This document shows positions 31,983 through 43,351 of a stretch of 64,000 bases of DNA, in pieces (the first letter of the stretch is position 1; every line of letters begins with the position of its first letter). The stretch is from Haliclona indistincta (lineage: Eukaryota; Porifera; Demospongiae; Haplosclerida; Chalinidae), in assembly GCA_964017065.1 (NCBI GenBank), contig OZ024789.1:2043016-2107015 (forward strand), given 5' to 3'. The position numbers were made by a program, and so were the translations under genes. The notes beneath the pieces are model-generated. The model was not told the origin of the DNA, did no database searches, and saw only the letters and a program-made list of their open reading frames with translations.

Positions 31983-33269
31983 TCACAAGGAACCGGATTG
32001 TTGCCATGCAATAGATACCTCAACATCAAGGCGATATTTTTTGTGCAAGTTTTGTCCACACATTGGCAGACCACCGACAGCCAAAGACACTTTTACAGAT
32101 ACAGGTACTAGGACAGGAATTGTCCTAAAAAATTGCCAGTCACTGATTTGAATTTCTAACCCAGATGGAGGCTCAAGCTTAAGTGATGGTTGATCGCTCA
32201 CTGTAAACACTTCATCCAATGGGACATGCATGCCTGCACTGTAACCAATAACCTTCAACCTGTAGTCTAAAGCAACATCATCACCATGAGTATTCTTCAA
32301 TTGCTCCATTAGCTTGATACACTGGGTTACCATGGCTGCATAGTCAGCATCGGTCGTGCACTTGCGCGTGCGTTCAGCAAATCTAGTGAAGCTGTCTAGT
32401 TGAGCCAGACTGATCTCCATCAGTTCCTTCTGTGACCAGATTTTCTTCACTCCTTGTGACACACCCTGGATAAGTTGATTCCTCTGTATCTTCAGTGATG
32501 CTTCAAAATAATCAAATATTTTGTTAACTTCGCTGATTAGAAGCTCACTACCCTCTACTGCTTTTTCAGTCTTGCTAGCCTTCTCCAAGTACTCGATAAA
32601 TTCTTCTCTCTTTGCTGCTTCTACACTAACCAACTCCTCCATCTGGGTCTCCAAGCTGTGGCGTGCCTCCTCGACCATGCTGTACTGATGTGCTTTGTGG
32701 TTCCCTACCAGCAGACACTTTGAGCAGACTAGCTCGGAACATTGAGTGCACAAGTAATTCAGCTCCTGACCAGCATGCTTCAAACAGTATATAACGATTG
32801 ACTTCTGCTCATAAGGCACAGTTTCCTTGTTTTCCACAATATGATGCCGGCGCAAACTGGCCATTCTCTTGTGCTGATCAAAGCATGATTGACAGATCAT
32901 TTTGCATTCCTCGCACCAAGCCACAAGCTTTGCCTCTTCTTCACATGACGCACATGTACCACTGCCATTTTTCTCTTGTAGCAAACTAGCAGGCAATTTT
33001 TGGAGAGCATCTCGGTCAACAGAAAGTTGCTCTACCCCCTCGTTGTTTAGTTGATGCTCAGCACGGCACACGGGACATTTGAGCGAGTTGCTGCTGCCCA
33101 GCAAGTTTTGTAAGCACACTAGGCAGAAGGTGTGTAGACAGGGCAGATGCCGTGGGTCATGGAATAGCTTTAGACATATACCACAGCTCAGCTCGTTGCC
33201 GTCTGAAAGCTTGGATGTCGCCATCATCAAAATAATTATTAAAATTATCACATTATGTAAGGGTATCAT
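31983..33269 (-). CDS. RING/B-box (TRIM-like) protein, ORF to first stop
   Basis: 428 codons, single exon. After a short N terminus there is a C3HC4 RING finger (CGICLKLFHD...CLHTFCLVC...CPVC, about residues 30-72). A first B-box follows (CASCEEEAKLVAWCEECKMIC, about 105-145), then a second (CLKHAGQELNYLCTQCSELVC, about 160-200) and a long helical coiled coil (about 205-300). This is the RBCC layout of TRIM E3 ubiquitin ligases; the C-terminal domain I do not recognise. The ORF opens at 33269, but ATG at 33224 (MATSKLSDGN) or 33227 is a likelier start, because the upstream part (MIPLHNVIILIII) is AT-rich and reads like a 5' UTR. The frame ends at TGA 31983-31985 but stays open for 53 more codons, described separately. 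The gene diverges from the receptor array that starts about 300 bp beyond its 5' end. Confidence 0.85.
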   Translation of the reverse strand: MIPLHNVIILIIILMMATSKLSDGNELSCGICLKLFHDPRHLPCLHTFCLVCLQNLLGSSNSLKCPVCRAEHQLNNEGVEQLSVDRDALQKLPASLLQEKNGSGTCASCEEEAKLVAWCEECKMICQSCFDQHKRMASLRRHHIVENKETVPYEQKSIVIYCLKHAGQELNYLCTQCSELVCSKCLLVGNHKAHQYSMVEEARHSLETQMEELVSVEAAKREEFIEYLEKASKTEKAVEGSELLISEVNKIFDYFEASLKIQRNQLIQGVSQGVKKIWSQKELMEISLAQLDSFTRFAERTRKCTTDADYAAMVTQCIKLMEQLKNTHGDDVALDYRLKVIGYSAGMHVPLDEVFTVSDQPSLKLEPPSGLEIQISDWQFFRTIPVLVPVSVKVSLAVGGLPMCGQNLHKKYRLDVEVSIAWQQSGSL

Positions 33270-33590
33270 GCAGCATTATCATCGCCGATCGACAATGGTA
33301 TGAGGGATGACGTCGAATTAAGATGGCGGCTACTCATGTGTGAAAATGAGTTGTTATTATTATTATTAGCATCATTAATTCTTGTGAATTTCAGGTATTC
33401 ATGACAGAAGCGCATAATGAGCGTGAGCCGGCGCGGTAAGAAAGCAGGAGCGTGACACTCCCATGCATTTGATTAAAAATTGCAAATCTACACATGATGG
33501 CCGTGTTTCCAAAGATAGACTTGTGACGGCTGATGGTACACGTACTACAGTTTCGTAATGGATGGAACTGGCCTTCTAGAAGGTAAGAAG

Positions 33591-34485
33591 CAGCATGGTG
33601 GTAGTGATTGTTGTTCTCATTGTTACATGTTCACTCAAGAAGAGTGATAGATTAAGTGAGTGGAATAGTACATGTACAGGTCCGTAAGACTTCCATGATA
33701 CATCATTATGCTCACTGATCTGAGCATAAATTATTTGTTTGTTTGTGATTCAAAATAATTATGGTAATGTACATAACAACAGCATTTGAGTATTGTATAA
33801 ACTATTTCAGTAGCATGATATTTTTTTCTTTCATCATTCGATTACACATTTTGACCTTAATTGTTGAATGTGTTATAACTGAAAGCATAGTGCTGTATAC
33901 AAATAAAAGTATTAAATCAGTTGCTTATTACTGATCGATCTTTATATCAACTATAGTAACACAGTCGAGAGAGGATGAGCACAAGGAAATGGAGGACAGG
34001 TTCGTGCATCATGACATTGAGCAACACTCAATTATAGTTGCTTTAGTTGCATGTGTTGGTACATAATTATGAACTATGCTGACACTGAAGTTATGTTCTC
34101 ATGACCTCTCATTGTAGGTATACATACGGAACTGAAGATTACTCAACAGGTGAGACAATGCATTATCGTGCTACATCACACCATTTTACCGAGCATAGAT
34201 CAACAAAATTTTAATTTCAATGCTAGCGCCCACACAAAATTTAGTAGTGCCCTCAACCTGTGCTTGTAACTTAAAATTAACAATTTTTTTAAATTTTCTT
34301 GAACACATTCATTATTATTTTATCTGCTCAACTCTTTACATTGCTATTGTTCACTCACTACGGCACTATAGGCGAGAAAGGAACCAGTCTATGCTGATAT
34401 CCAGCATGACTCCTCTGATCCAGCACCAGCTGTCCCTCTACCACTAGAGCCAGTACAGTATGCTACTATCACTGCAGTAGTATAG
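33591..34485 (+). pseudogene. Receptor copy 0: TM and tail remnant
   Basis: Only the 3' exons of an array member remain. A TM piece ends at 33655 (VVVIVVLIVTCSLKKSDRL), a tail exon spans 33957-33999 (QSREDEHKEMED), a small exon lies near 34118-34151, and the last tail exon (34372-34485) carries EPVYADIQHD and VQYATITAVV before TAG. Compared with copy C, the small exon has four extra bases (TATACATACGGAACTG versus TATACAGAACTG), which breaks the frame into the last exon. No Ig or FN3 exons precede it. It closely matches the 3' end of copy C (45.4-46.35 kb). Confidence 0.75.
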
Positions 34486-35283
34486 AGGGTTAGTCACTGA
34501 ATAATTATAATATTTGATAATAATTATTACCATGTTTTTGAAAGTGTTGTTGATCATAACAGTTTGTACTTTGAGTAATTGCTGTTGACCTTTTAACCCC
34601 TGTGTTACTGTATTAGAGGTCATTTTAACAGTGTGGATTATTTTTGTCATAATTATTATGTTTGAGAGACTTTCATGCCTTTTTTGATCTATAATTTATC
34701 TCTAAAAATCTACAATAATTCTCTGAAGCATTAGTCCTCTCACCCGTGTATAAACTACCAATTTCAACCTACTATTTGCTGTACTTGACTACTTATACTC
34801 ACTGTACAATGTACGTTTAAAGTGCTTTATAACACACAGAGTGATATAGTGGACATGAACTGAAGAAACAATATCAAGAAGTCAAACTAACAGTACTAAA
34901 ACATTGTATCATTAACTATAATTATGCTTGCAGGTGTTGTATTATAAGTATTATTTTATCAGTGAAGGTGTTCTAACAAAAATCATTATTATTATACAAG
35001 CGTACATTTTGTGTGAGTGTGTGTGTGTCCTAGGTTCGATCAATGCGTGGGAGGAGAGGCTGGTTCAGTACGAGACCAGAAGAGCTTGAGATGTGATGCT
35101 AACCGTTTAATTCGCAGCAAATATTACAGCATATCAAAATTAGAGTCAGTAAGTCTTTGTCCAACAGCGCTGGAACTGGATGCAATACAGTGCAGTCGAT
35201 AGCTTGCGAGCCCCACACACATTCATTGGGCGTGGCTAAGATTCCTTGACTCGTTTTCTCTGAATCTGAGTGCGTAGCTCAAT

Positions 35284-37713
35284 ATGTTCATCATCATCAT
35301 TGGTCTGTATCTCAGCATCATATTACCAGCAGCAGCTGCTGAACCTGATTTTAAGTCTCACTACAGATACATGAGCAAGGCATAAATTTTCTCTATAGCT
35401 GGCCCTGTCTCAGTGAGTGCTCTTATCGGAGAGAATGCTGTGTTCTACTGTAATGGTAGTGGTGCTATAATCCAGTGGATAGTTGATGGAGTGTATGCAA
35501 CTCATTCTAACATTACTGCACGAGGGATAGCAATATATACTGAGACATTGTCAGGCACACTTCAATCCACTCTCACTGTACCAGCAACACTAGAGAATAA
35601 TGGTACTACTGTACAGTGTGTGCTGTTTCCTGGTGAGGTGACCAGTGACAAAGCTACTCTGACTGTTCTTCATGGTGAGCAGTGAAGAGATGATAAGATT
35701 TTACATACATCACATTTTTGCTCTGTGTGGCGCCTACTTCTCTCAATGTAATGTTGATGAGGGTCGCAAAATGAAATTAATAACATTTTCTGACTATTGA
35801 CATTCTTACAGGTATTGCTAAAGTTACAAATGCCAGATTAAACCCTACATTCAACACACTACTGTGGGATCATGCTGCAGGTAGTGGTCTAATGTATCGA
35901 GTGATTCTGATGAATAGTAACACTGGTCAACTGATAGTCAATGAAACCACCTCTACCACAAACCTCTCACTACCTACCCTCCAGTTGTGTCAGTATTACA
36001 CAGCTAATGTGACTGCATTCACAGCTGAACTACACAGTGATACTGTTGTTACTGGACTGAGAGTATCAGGAGGTGAGTGGGTGTGCGCTGTAAATATTAG
36101 CAACTGTGTTTGTTGGTGTACACAGAGTACTATGACATGGACATCTTGTCAAGTAAAGTAGTCGTCTTCAATACCACTCACAGTAGAGTTACTTTCACTG
36201 TCAATATACAAGAGGTGAGAATAAAAATAATTATTAGAACAATATGCATGTATTTATACATATCGAATGTATTTTATTGCAGCGGAGTGTTCTTATCTGT
36301 CCTGGGCAGAAAATAATACCAGAAAGTTATCCATTGTCCAATTTTTCTGACAAAACTATACACTCTGAAGTTGCTATAACACAACCAGGAGTGATCAACT
36401 ATACTGTGCTGATTGAAAACAGCTGCCATTGTGCAGCAGACTTTGTGATAGTTGCTAGCGACAGGGACGTTGAGATGGAAACAGTGTTCTTCAGTAAGTC
36501 ACTAATACATATGGTTTGGTATCTACTTAAACTTTAGGTACTTACAGGATTCAAATTTGTGAAGTGACCACACCGAACCACACCTCTATTCTAGTGGACT
36601 GTATCTTCGCAATTAATTCAAACATTTCAGGATTTGTGGTGGTTGAAAATGAGAGAACTAATGAGACGCTGAAGAAACTGTTATCTCAAAACAGCTCAGT
36701 GATCTTTACAGGTTTAGAACCAGGAGAGCATTATAGAGTACAAGCTTACGATGATGCCTGTTCTTCTACTGCTGCATATGAGCAGTGTCTGTTTTTAAAT
36801 GGTATCATAGTGAAACCTAGTCCATCAGGTCATGCATCGTCTACGATACTCTCAACAGGTAAGCAATGTAACATCATTGTTTTTCAAATGCTTGCATGCA
36901 TACATGTAGGTACGAAGTTGTATTCAAGATCAACTGACATGTTGAGCAACAGTGTTTCACCTAGCATGTCACCTGTGGTACCCACATCAACAACAGGTAT
37001 AGTATTTCAATACACAATACAATAAACTTATAAATTTTTGTTTGCATACAGCCGTCACACTTTCCATTCTAGTTTCTGCTCCAATTATTTTTATCATGGG
37101 AATCAGTGTAGTGGTGGTGGTGACTATCATACTCATCATTAAGTGTTCACACAGGAAAAATAATAGACTAGGTGAGTGCTCAGTACAGTACAATTAGATG
37201 GGTTCAGTGAGGCTGCCCCTTGTGATAGGAAGGCTTGAGAGGTAAAAATTAAGGCTGAGAGGCTTGTGCCTCGTGACCTCCAGATCTACACCAAAGCATG
37301 GATATTATCTGTACTGTCAGATTGTTATGCATCAATTGCTGCATGTTTCAGTTATCCAAGCACTTATATATAGTCCCTGCACGCTACGTATAATACAGTT
37401 TGTCTTTACCATGTAGAACACTTCTTATAAAGCATGTATATTTAACATCACCTATTGCTGATTTAAATTAATAGGCACCAGCCTGAGCTAATCTTTGTTG
37501 CTATACTAGATTGTATACGGTTACTGTTTGTGATTTTGTATCTCGATCATGTCAGGTGCTGAAGGTGCTGAAGGTATAGTTGATGTGGTTCCAGTTGATG
37601 ATAATCCTGCTTACATCACAATGAAGAGGATCACCTTGAACAAGAACACTGCTTATGAGACTGTTAATATAACCAGTCATGATTATGAGATTGTTAATAA
37701 AATTATAAATTAA
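35284..37713 (+). CDS. Receptor copy A: Ig/FN3 transmembrane protein, donor mutated
   Basis: Nine exons: 35284-35350 (signal peptide MFIIIIGLYLSIILPAAAA), 35399-35674 (Ig; Cys pair FYC...VQC with W in IQWIVDG), 35812-36072 (FN3-like), 36126-36214 and 36283-36493 (unrecognised domain with SCHCAADF), 36538-36858 (second FN3-like), 36910-36996 (Ser/Thr stem), 37052-37171 (TM, then KCSHRK), 37556-37713 (tail with NPAYITM, AYETV, DYEIV). The exons sum to 1590 nt, exactly 530 codons including the stop. But the first donor, GT in copies C and D, is TT here (GATT|TTAAGT), and reading on gives a stop within 13 codons. So either the gene is newly broken or it uses another 5' exon. All later junctions are canonical. 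The tail fits class 1. Confidence 0.75.
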
Positions 37714-39330
37714 TCAAGTTTTAAATTGACAGCATTATGATAGTGCAAATGTACATCACAATTTCACGTTTGAAAGCTTATCAGTATGATTTACATATTA
37801 CAACCAGAGTGAGAGAGGAAGTCAAGCTGACAATTATTAACATAAAAGAGAGGGATCAACATGAGCCTGAGAAAGAATTGAGGAAGCTATAGTTGATTGA
37901 GAAGAGGGCTGTATAGTGTTCTCCCTATTACAGACTGACTGCGCTCCAATACCAGAATACTGCACAGTTAGTTAGTTGTGTAGTTGATGTTTTTCCAGTT
38001 GAATCCTGCTTACATCACAATGAAGAGGATCACCTTGAATAAGAACAGACTGTTAATATTACTTGCTAAGATTTAAGACCAATTTTTTTACAAAGCAGAA
38101 TAATTAATTTGTTTTGTTAGTCACTGTCATAATAATGACTAGACCATACAGTTACAGAATAAGTTTTATGACTATAATGCACTCGCAAATTATTTTTAAT
38201 GAAGATCATTTTTCATCACTTGGTTATACCAGGACAGTATGACCATTATGACTAACACGCAAGTGAAGTTCTATTGACTATAATGTGTCATTTGCAATGC
38301 TGTTTAGATAGCGGGTTTTAGTTATTAACAGGGTTCATGTACTACATAATATTATTTTCAATTGTACCATTTTCTGTTTATCAGTAATATTTTTGTAGAG
38401 TGTAGTAGGATGCCAAGGGTGTTGTCAACAGGCACTATAATTATACAGAATAGCAGTCATTTCAAACTTCTCCGTCATGTCAATTGTGTCTACGGTATAC
38501 ACCTCTTTGGACAACCTCCTGACAGTTAATTGGTTGCGCCAAAAACCTACAGTACAGTAGGCCTCAAAATAAAACTTCCAGTTTTGTCTTTTTAATACGA
38601 TTACTATTGTATATTTTTTAGTAGTTTTTTTAACAAAGCGTACTTATAAAACGGTTGAAAACGCAGACATAACGGGAAGTTTATTTTGAGGACTATACTG
38701 TATTGTAGATGTAGTAGTACATGAGAAATACTTCAGTATTGGACTTGCGTCATCACGAGGTGCAGCGTACATAATACAACTATAACTAGTACATTTATAA
38801 AATACTGGGGGCGAGCCTGAGCTGATTTATGTCCTGCACAATTCAAGAACAATCCATTTTTCTACATATGCACAACAGTATAAGCCCTCTGCTCTTGTGT
38901 TTCCGTTGTCGCTCCAGTCGTAGAGCTCTGTGATCAGGTGACTCTGCTGCTCGTTGTCGCTTCCTGGCAATACTCTTACCTTGTAGAAGTCGATTCAGGC
39001 TCTCCAATGCGCTTGAATCGCGCCACGTGAGGATTACATCATTTCAATGTGTATACGCGCACGTGACTTCTCGGGAACATAGGGAGGACAAACGCACCAC
39101 GCGGCCAGATACATACATACAAACATTCCCCGCGAAGTGGGACGCACATCACCATCAATGTGGGGCTCGCTCAGGCTCGCCCCAATTATTGTATAGTTTT
39201 GACAGTTGTATAGCCCATGGTGCAGGCTTGTCAATGCGTATACTGTTGATAATTAATCGTTTCTGATTATGAATTCCTTATCATCGTCGTACACGTACGT
39301 AGATACACCTGTTTATGGATCGATTTTAGA
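37714..39330 (+). other. Spacer between copies A and B, with a partial tail-exon duplicate
   Basis: 37983-38070 repeats part of the class 1 tail exon (ATCCTGCTTACATCACAATG, AGGATCACCTTGAA) but is truncated and frame-broken. The spacer right after copy A resembles that after copy D (for example GATTTACATATTACAACCAG and CATGAGCCTGAGAAAG), and 38470-38790 resembles 52880-53040. No other gene is supported. Confidence 0.6.
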
Positions 39331-41428
39331 ATGGTCCTGTTACTACATGTAGTTGTTGTCCTCTACCAGTTAGTGACCACGTCTGCCAGTACGTGCGGGT
39401 TTCTCATTCCGACCAGTTGTTACAGTTGTTTTTCTGCTCTCTAGCACTCACAGTAGGCCCAGTGTCAGTCAGTGCTCTAGTGGAGGAGGATGCTCTATTC
39501 CACTGTACTGGTACTGGAGCTACCATAGTATGGATAGTGGATGGACTACAGGGAAATGAAGCCTCTATTATTCAACGAGGAATCTATTCTGTTTTACATG
39601 TAGTATCATCAGGCTCAGTACAGTCCACTCTCACTGTACCAGCAACACTAGTAAACAATGGCACTACTGTACAGTGTGTGATCTACCCTAGTTCAGTTGT
39701 CAGCAACAATGCTACACTGACTATTTTACCTAGTGAGCCGTGGAATACATAGTAACTGAACTATATCAATGTTGTGTTACAGGTATTGGTCCAGTTGTCA
39801 ATGTGAGGTTCACTAATACATTCAGTGCTGTACTGTGGGATCCTCCAGCAACTGCAGGTATACTCAGTGGTCTCATGTATCGAGTGATTGTGATGAACAA
39901 CAACACTGGTCAAGTGATTGTCAATGACACTACCAACAATACTAACTATCCACTACCAGTTCTTGAATTGTGCCAGTACTACACAGCTAATGTGACAGCA
40001 TTCTACTCTCAGCATCATAGTGATAGTGTCATTACTGGACAGAGAATACCAGGAGGTGATTGAATAACTTACTAACTTCTACTACTGTTTCATTTCACTA
40101 TATGTGCTCAATGCTATAGAATACTATCATTTGAAGGGTGAGTCACACCCTGTGGTAGTTAAATTCAATGCAACTCATTCTGCTGTTACTTTCAATATCA
40201 CTATACAACAGGTACTAGTTTATCACTGTGTTAATTTACCTTATACTATTATCTCTCTGCTACAATGATTACGTTTAAGCAAGGAGCTATTGTTTGTCCT
40301 AAACAAACAATTATGTTAGAAACATATTCTAAAGCAAACACTTCAGTTAATAGAACACTCACTGAGGTAGCTATAACACATCCTGGTGACATGCAGTACA
40401 CAGTTTATATTGAAAAGAGCTGTCATTGTGTATCTGATATCATGATTGTTGCTGATGATAGAGTAGTATCTGAAAGCATCACAGTTTCATTCAGTAAGTC
40501 ATGTTTTTAACTTTTTTGTTGAATACTCATACATCTGATCAGGTTCATTCTCTGTTCAAGACTGTGATGTATCCAGTGACCAGCACACTAGCTCCATACT
40601 AGTGGAGTGTACATTTGTCATCAATTCAACAGCACCAGGGATTGTAGTGATACAAGATGACCAGAGTCAATATACCATCAACAAGACACTGCAGAGACTG
40701 CTGCAGGATAGTGATAAAGGATCTGTCAACATTACTGGTCTACCAGCAGGAGAGTATAGTGTGAGAGTGTATGACAACAGTCCAGCTACTGACAGCACTA
40801 GTGCTGCATATCAGCATTCTCAGTCAATACACATAATGGGACCACAGCATTCACCAAGTTCTGTTGCTGCTACATGTATACAAAACGAAATTAACACGAT
40901 GCATCAATCATAATTCTGTTACCTATGATCCATAGACACATCCATTGCTGTGAGTTTGCTTGCACCTACTACAGTCCACAACAGTGTGTCTCCAATCACA
41001 ACATCATTTGTTCCAGCTAATAGGACAAGTACGTACTGTATTATGTCAACAAACTATTGTGTCATCTGATAAACATGTTTGAATCCTGTATAGCTGAAGA
41101 TGGTTCTCTGCTAAGTTCAACTGTCTTCATTACTACTGGTCTACTAGTGATGGTGCTAGTGATCATTGTGGTTATTACTAGTATAGTGTGTGGAGCAGTT
41201 GCTATGATACGAAAACAACACAATACGTCGGGTATTGTTAATTTGCTTACTACTTTAAAATTTTACATAAGTCTGATCATGTCAGGTGCTGAAGGTGTAG
41301 TTGATGTTGTTCCAGTTGATGATAATCCTGCTTACATCACAATGAAGAGGATCACCTTGAACAAGAACACTGCTTATGAGACTGTTAATATAACCAGTCA
41401 TGATTATGAGACTGTTAATATTACTTAA
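39331..41428 (+). CDS. Receptor copy B: Ig/FN3 transmembrane protein, class 1 tail
   Basis: Nine exons: 39331-39388 (signal peptide MVLLLHVVVVLYQLVTTSA), 39445-39732 (Ig; FHC...VQC, IVWIVDG), 39783-40055 (FN3-like), 40120-40211 and 40280-40493 (unrecognised domain), 40543-40875 (second FN3-like), 40936-41028 (Ser/Thr stem), 41094-41231 (TM with VMVLVIIVVITSIV), 41286-41428 (tail). Total 1632 nt, 544 codons with stop, all GT-AG and in phase. The tail has NPAYITM (an NPxY overlapping YxxM), then TAYETV and DYETV separated as YxxV-x6-YxxV. Likely a surface receptor; ligand unknown. The signal peptide and Ig differ from copies A, C and D and match copy E, so B belongs to the second ectodomain subfamily. 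Confidence 0.88.
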
Positions 41429-42049
41429 TAGGTGAAAGTATTGTTGTGTTCTTTTTTATTACAGAGTTGCCATAGAATCTAAATACAAGTGCAGCGCACC
41501 TAGCGGCGTCATTTGTTGACATTAATTTTGATGAGAGAAAATTCCACAGTTTGTCGTCAGCGGTTGTGTTGCAACTGCCATTATGAAGGGTCAGCGGTCT
41601 ATTGGCAATGGACGCCTACTACGTGTACACACGTGAATTTACTCATGGCAGCATTAATTTTGGTTTCTCCTGTCTCGCTGCAATCACGAGCTGACAAGCA
41701 GTATTCTAAGGACACGGTTGACCGTCCGTCGCTATACAACGAAATCTTCTGAACGTAAGTTAGCCTATACACTCGGTAAACTGTTAGACTTGAGGAGGCG
41801 TGGCTTTGGAAATCACAACACCAGTCCAGTTTGGCTCTTTTTGTAAAAGTTGACAGCTGTTGTTTTTTGTGTGAGTGACACTCCCTATATGGTGTTCTTA
41901 ATTGCTTGATAGTAATAAGCTTTATTCGTGCTTGATCTTTGACTATATAATGCACAATTATTGTGCTCATTAAAAATACCGTAAACTAGTAGTATACAGT
42001 AGTAGTATACATATGCAGTTGCAACAAGTGTAGTAATGCATCAAGTGTG

Positions 42050-42130
42050 GTAGTTGTGGCCGAGTGGTTAAGGCGATTGACTAGAAATCCATTGGGGTCT
42101 CCCGCGCAGGTTCGAATCCTGCCAACTACG
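42050..42130 (+). tRNA. tRNA-Ser (anticodon AGA)
   Basis: The acceptor stem GTAGTTG pairs with CAACTAC, with G as discriminator. The A box (TGGCCGAGTGG), anticodon loop ACTAGAAAT with AGA, a long class II variable arm (GGGGTCTCCCG) and the B box GGTTCGAATCC are all present. A TTTT Pol III terminator begins two bases after the gene. It sits alone between receptor copies B and C. Confidence 0.97.
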
Positions 42131-43351
42131 CTTTTATTTTTTCATTCTAAATGAACTCTGCATGAATCAATTTTTAGCTGTATGAAGTATAAATGCACTA
42201 ACATCTATCTTGTACGAAGTAGTCTCTTGATCAACTTTTGATTTCCTCTCATTCTCAGATGATTGGTCTTTGCTCACTGCATGAGGGTGCCATTATGGAT
42301 GGAGAAGGTCACTGAGGATCCTACACTACTGCTTTACCTCGGTTCTTGCACTCACTCAAGGATTACGACAGGCTAATGCTACTGCCATCATCACAGTGCC
42401 ATCAAAGGTATAAAGGAAGAAGTGATTGAGCCTTTATGGCTGTACACTGCTCACTATAGCTACAATGTAGTACTGATTTACTGATTGAGTGACTAATTGC
42501 AATTGTCGACTAACACTTTTTGTTTATGTGTCTACTGCATGGAGAGATTGCTAGAGTCATTTGAGTGAGTGGGTGGGTGGATGAGAGAGTGAGAGATACT
42601 ATCACATCCTTCACTCAATGCAGCTTATTTTATCTGCCATTACCGTGAAACTCTGTGTCTCGTCTTTGGTTGAGAAAAAAAAATAATTCTATATCCTTCC
42701 AAATTAGGACCAAACACAAAATAATTTAGTTATGAATATCATTATCTACTTTGTTTTGAATGTTGAGTAATCCATTGCATTTAGCTAGACAAGCTTTGTG
42801 CTGACTGGTCATGTACATGTGAGATCATCAACCTTAGTTTAATCTCTTCAAATGTATGCTCTATGCTGTACATTGTGAGTCTTGTGTTGCTGTTGTGTTG
42901 CTGGTGTGTTGCTGTAGTGACTCCATTAATTGCATCTTCCTCCTGAGCTGTCAGTCACTCTCAAGCTCAAGAGGAGCCTCTCAAATCAACTGCTGTAAAA
43001 GCAAAGAGAACAGTAGCATCATCAGCAGCTAAGAACACTTAATATTACTAGTTCTCTGGACTTCTATAGCCATACTGCCTGCCTTTATGTCTGCGCTCCT
43101 GTATGTGTATGTCTGTGCTGAATTGACAGATTTTACACCACAACACCAAAACATGGTCAAAGACATATTTTGCTTAAGTCAGCAGAAAAACCCAAAGGTG
43201 AATAACCTGTTTTTAGTAAAGCCCACCCTACTTGGATACCACTCCCAGATCCTACTGTGTAGTAAAGATAGACTGCAAGCTAGGCAAATTTTTAATCAGG
43301 CGATCAAATCATTGGACTGTGGCAACGAAGGATATAATGTGTTCTGAAAGC
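42131..43351 (+). other. Spacer before copy C
   Basis: Mostly noncoding. Two short protein-like stretches occur: near 42325-42410 (VLALTQGLRQANATAIITVPSK, followed by a GTATAA donor-like site) and near 42961-43040 (SQAQEEPLKSTAVKAKRTVA, ending in TAA). They might be exons of one gene with introns between them, but I recognise neither and cannot prove a joined frame. Confidence 0.25.
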
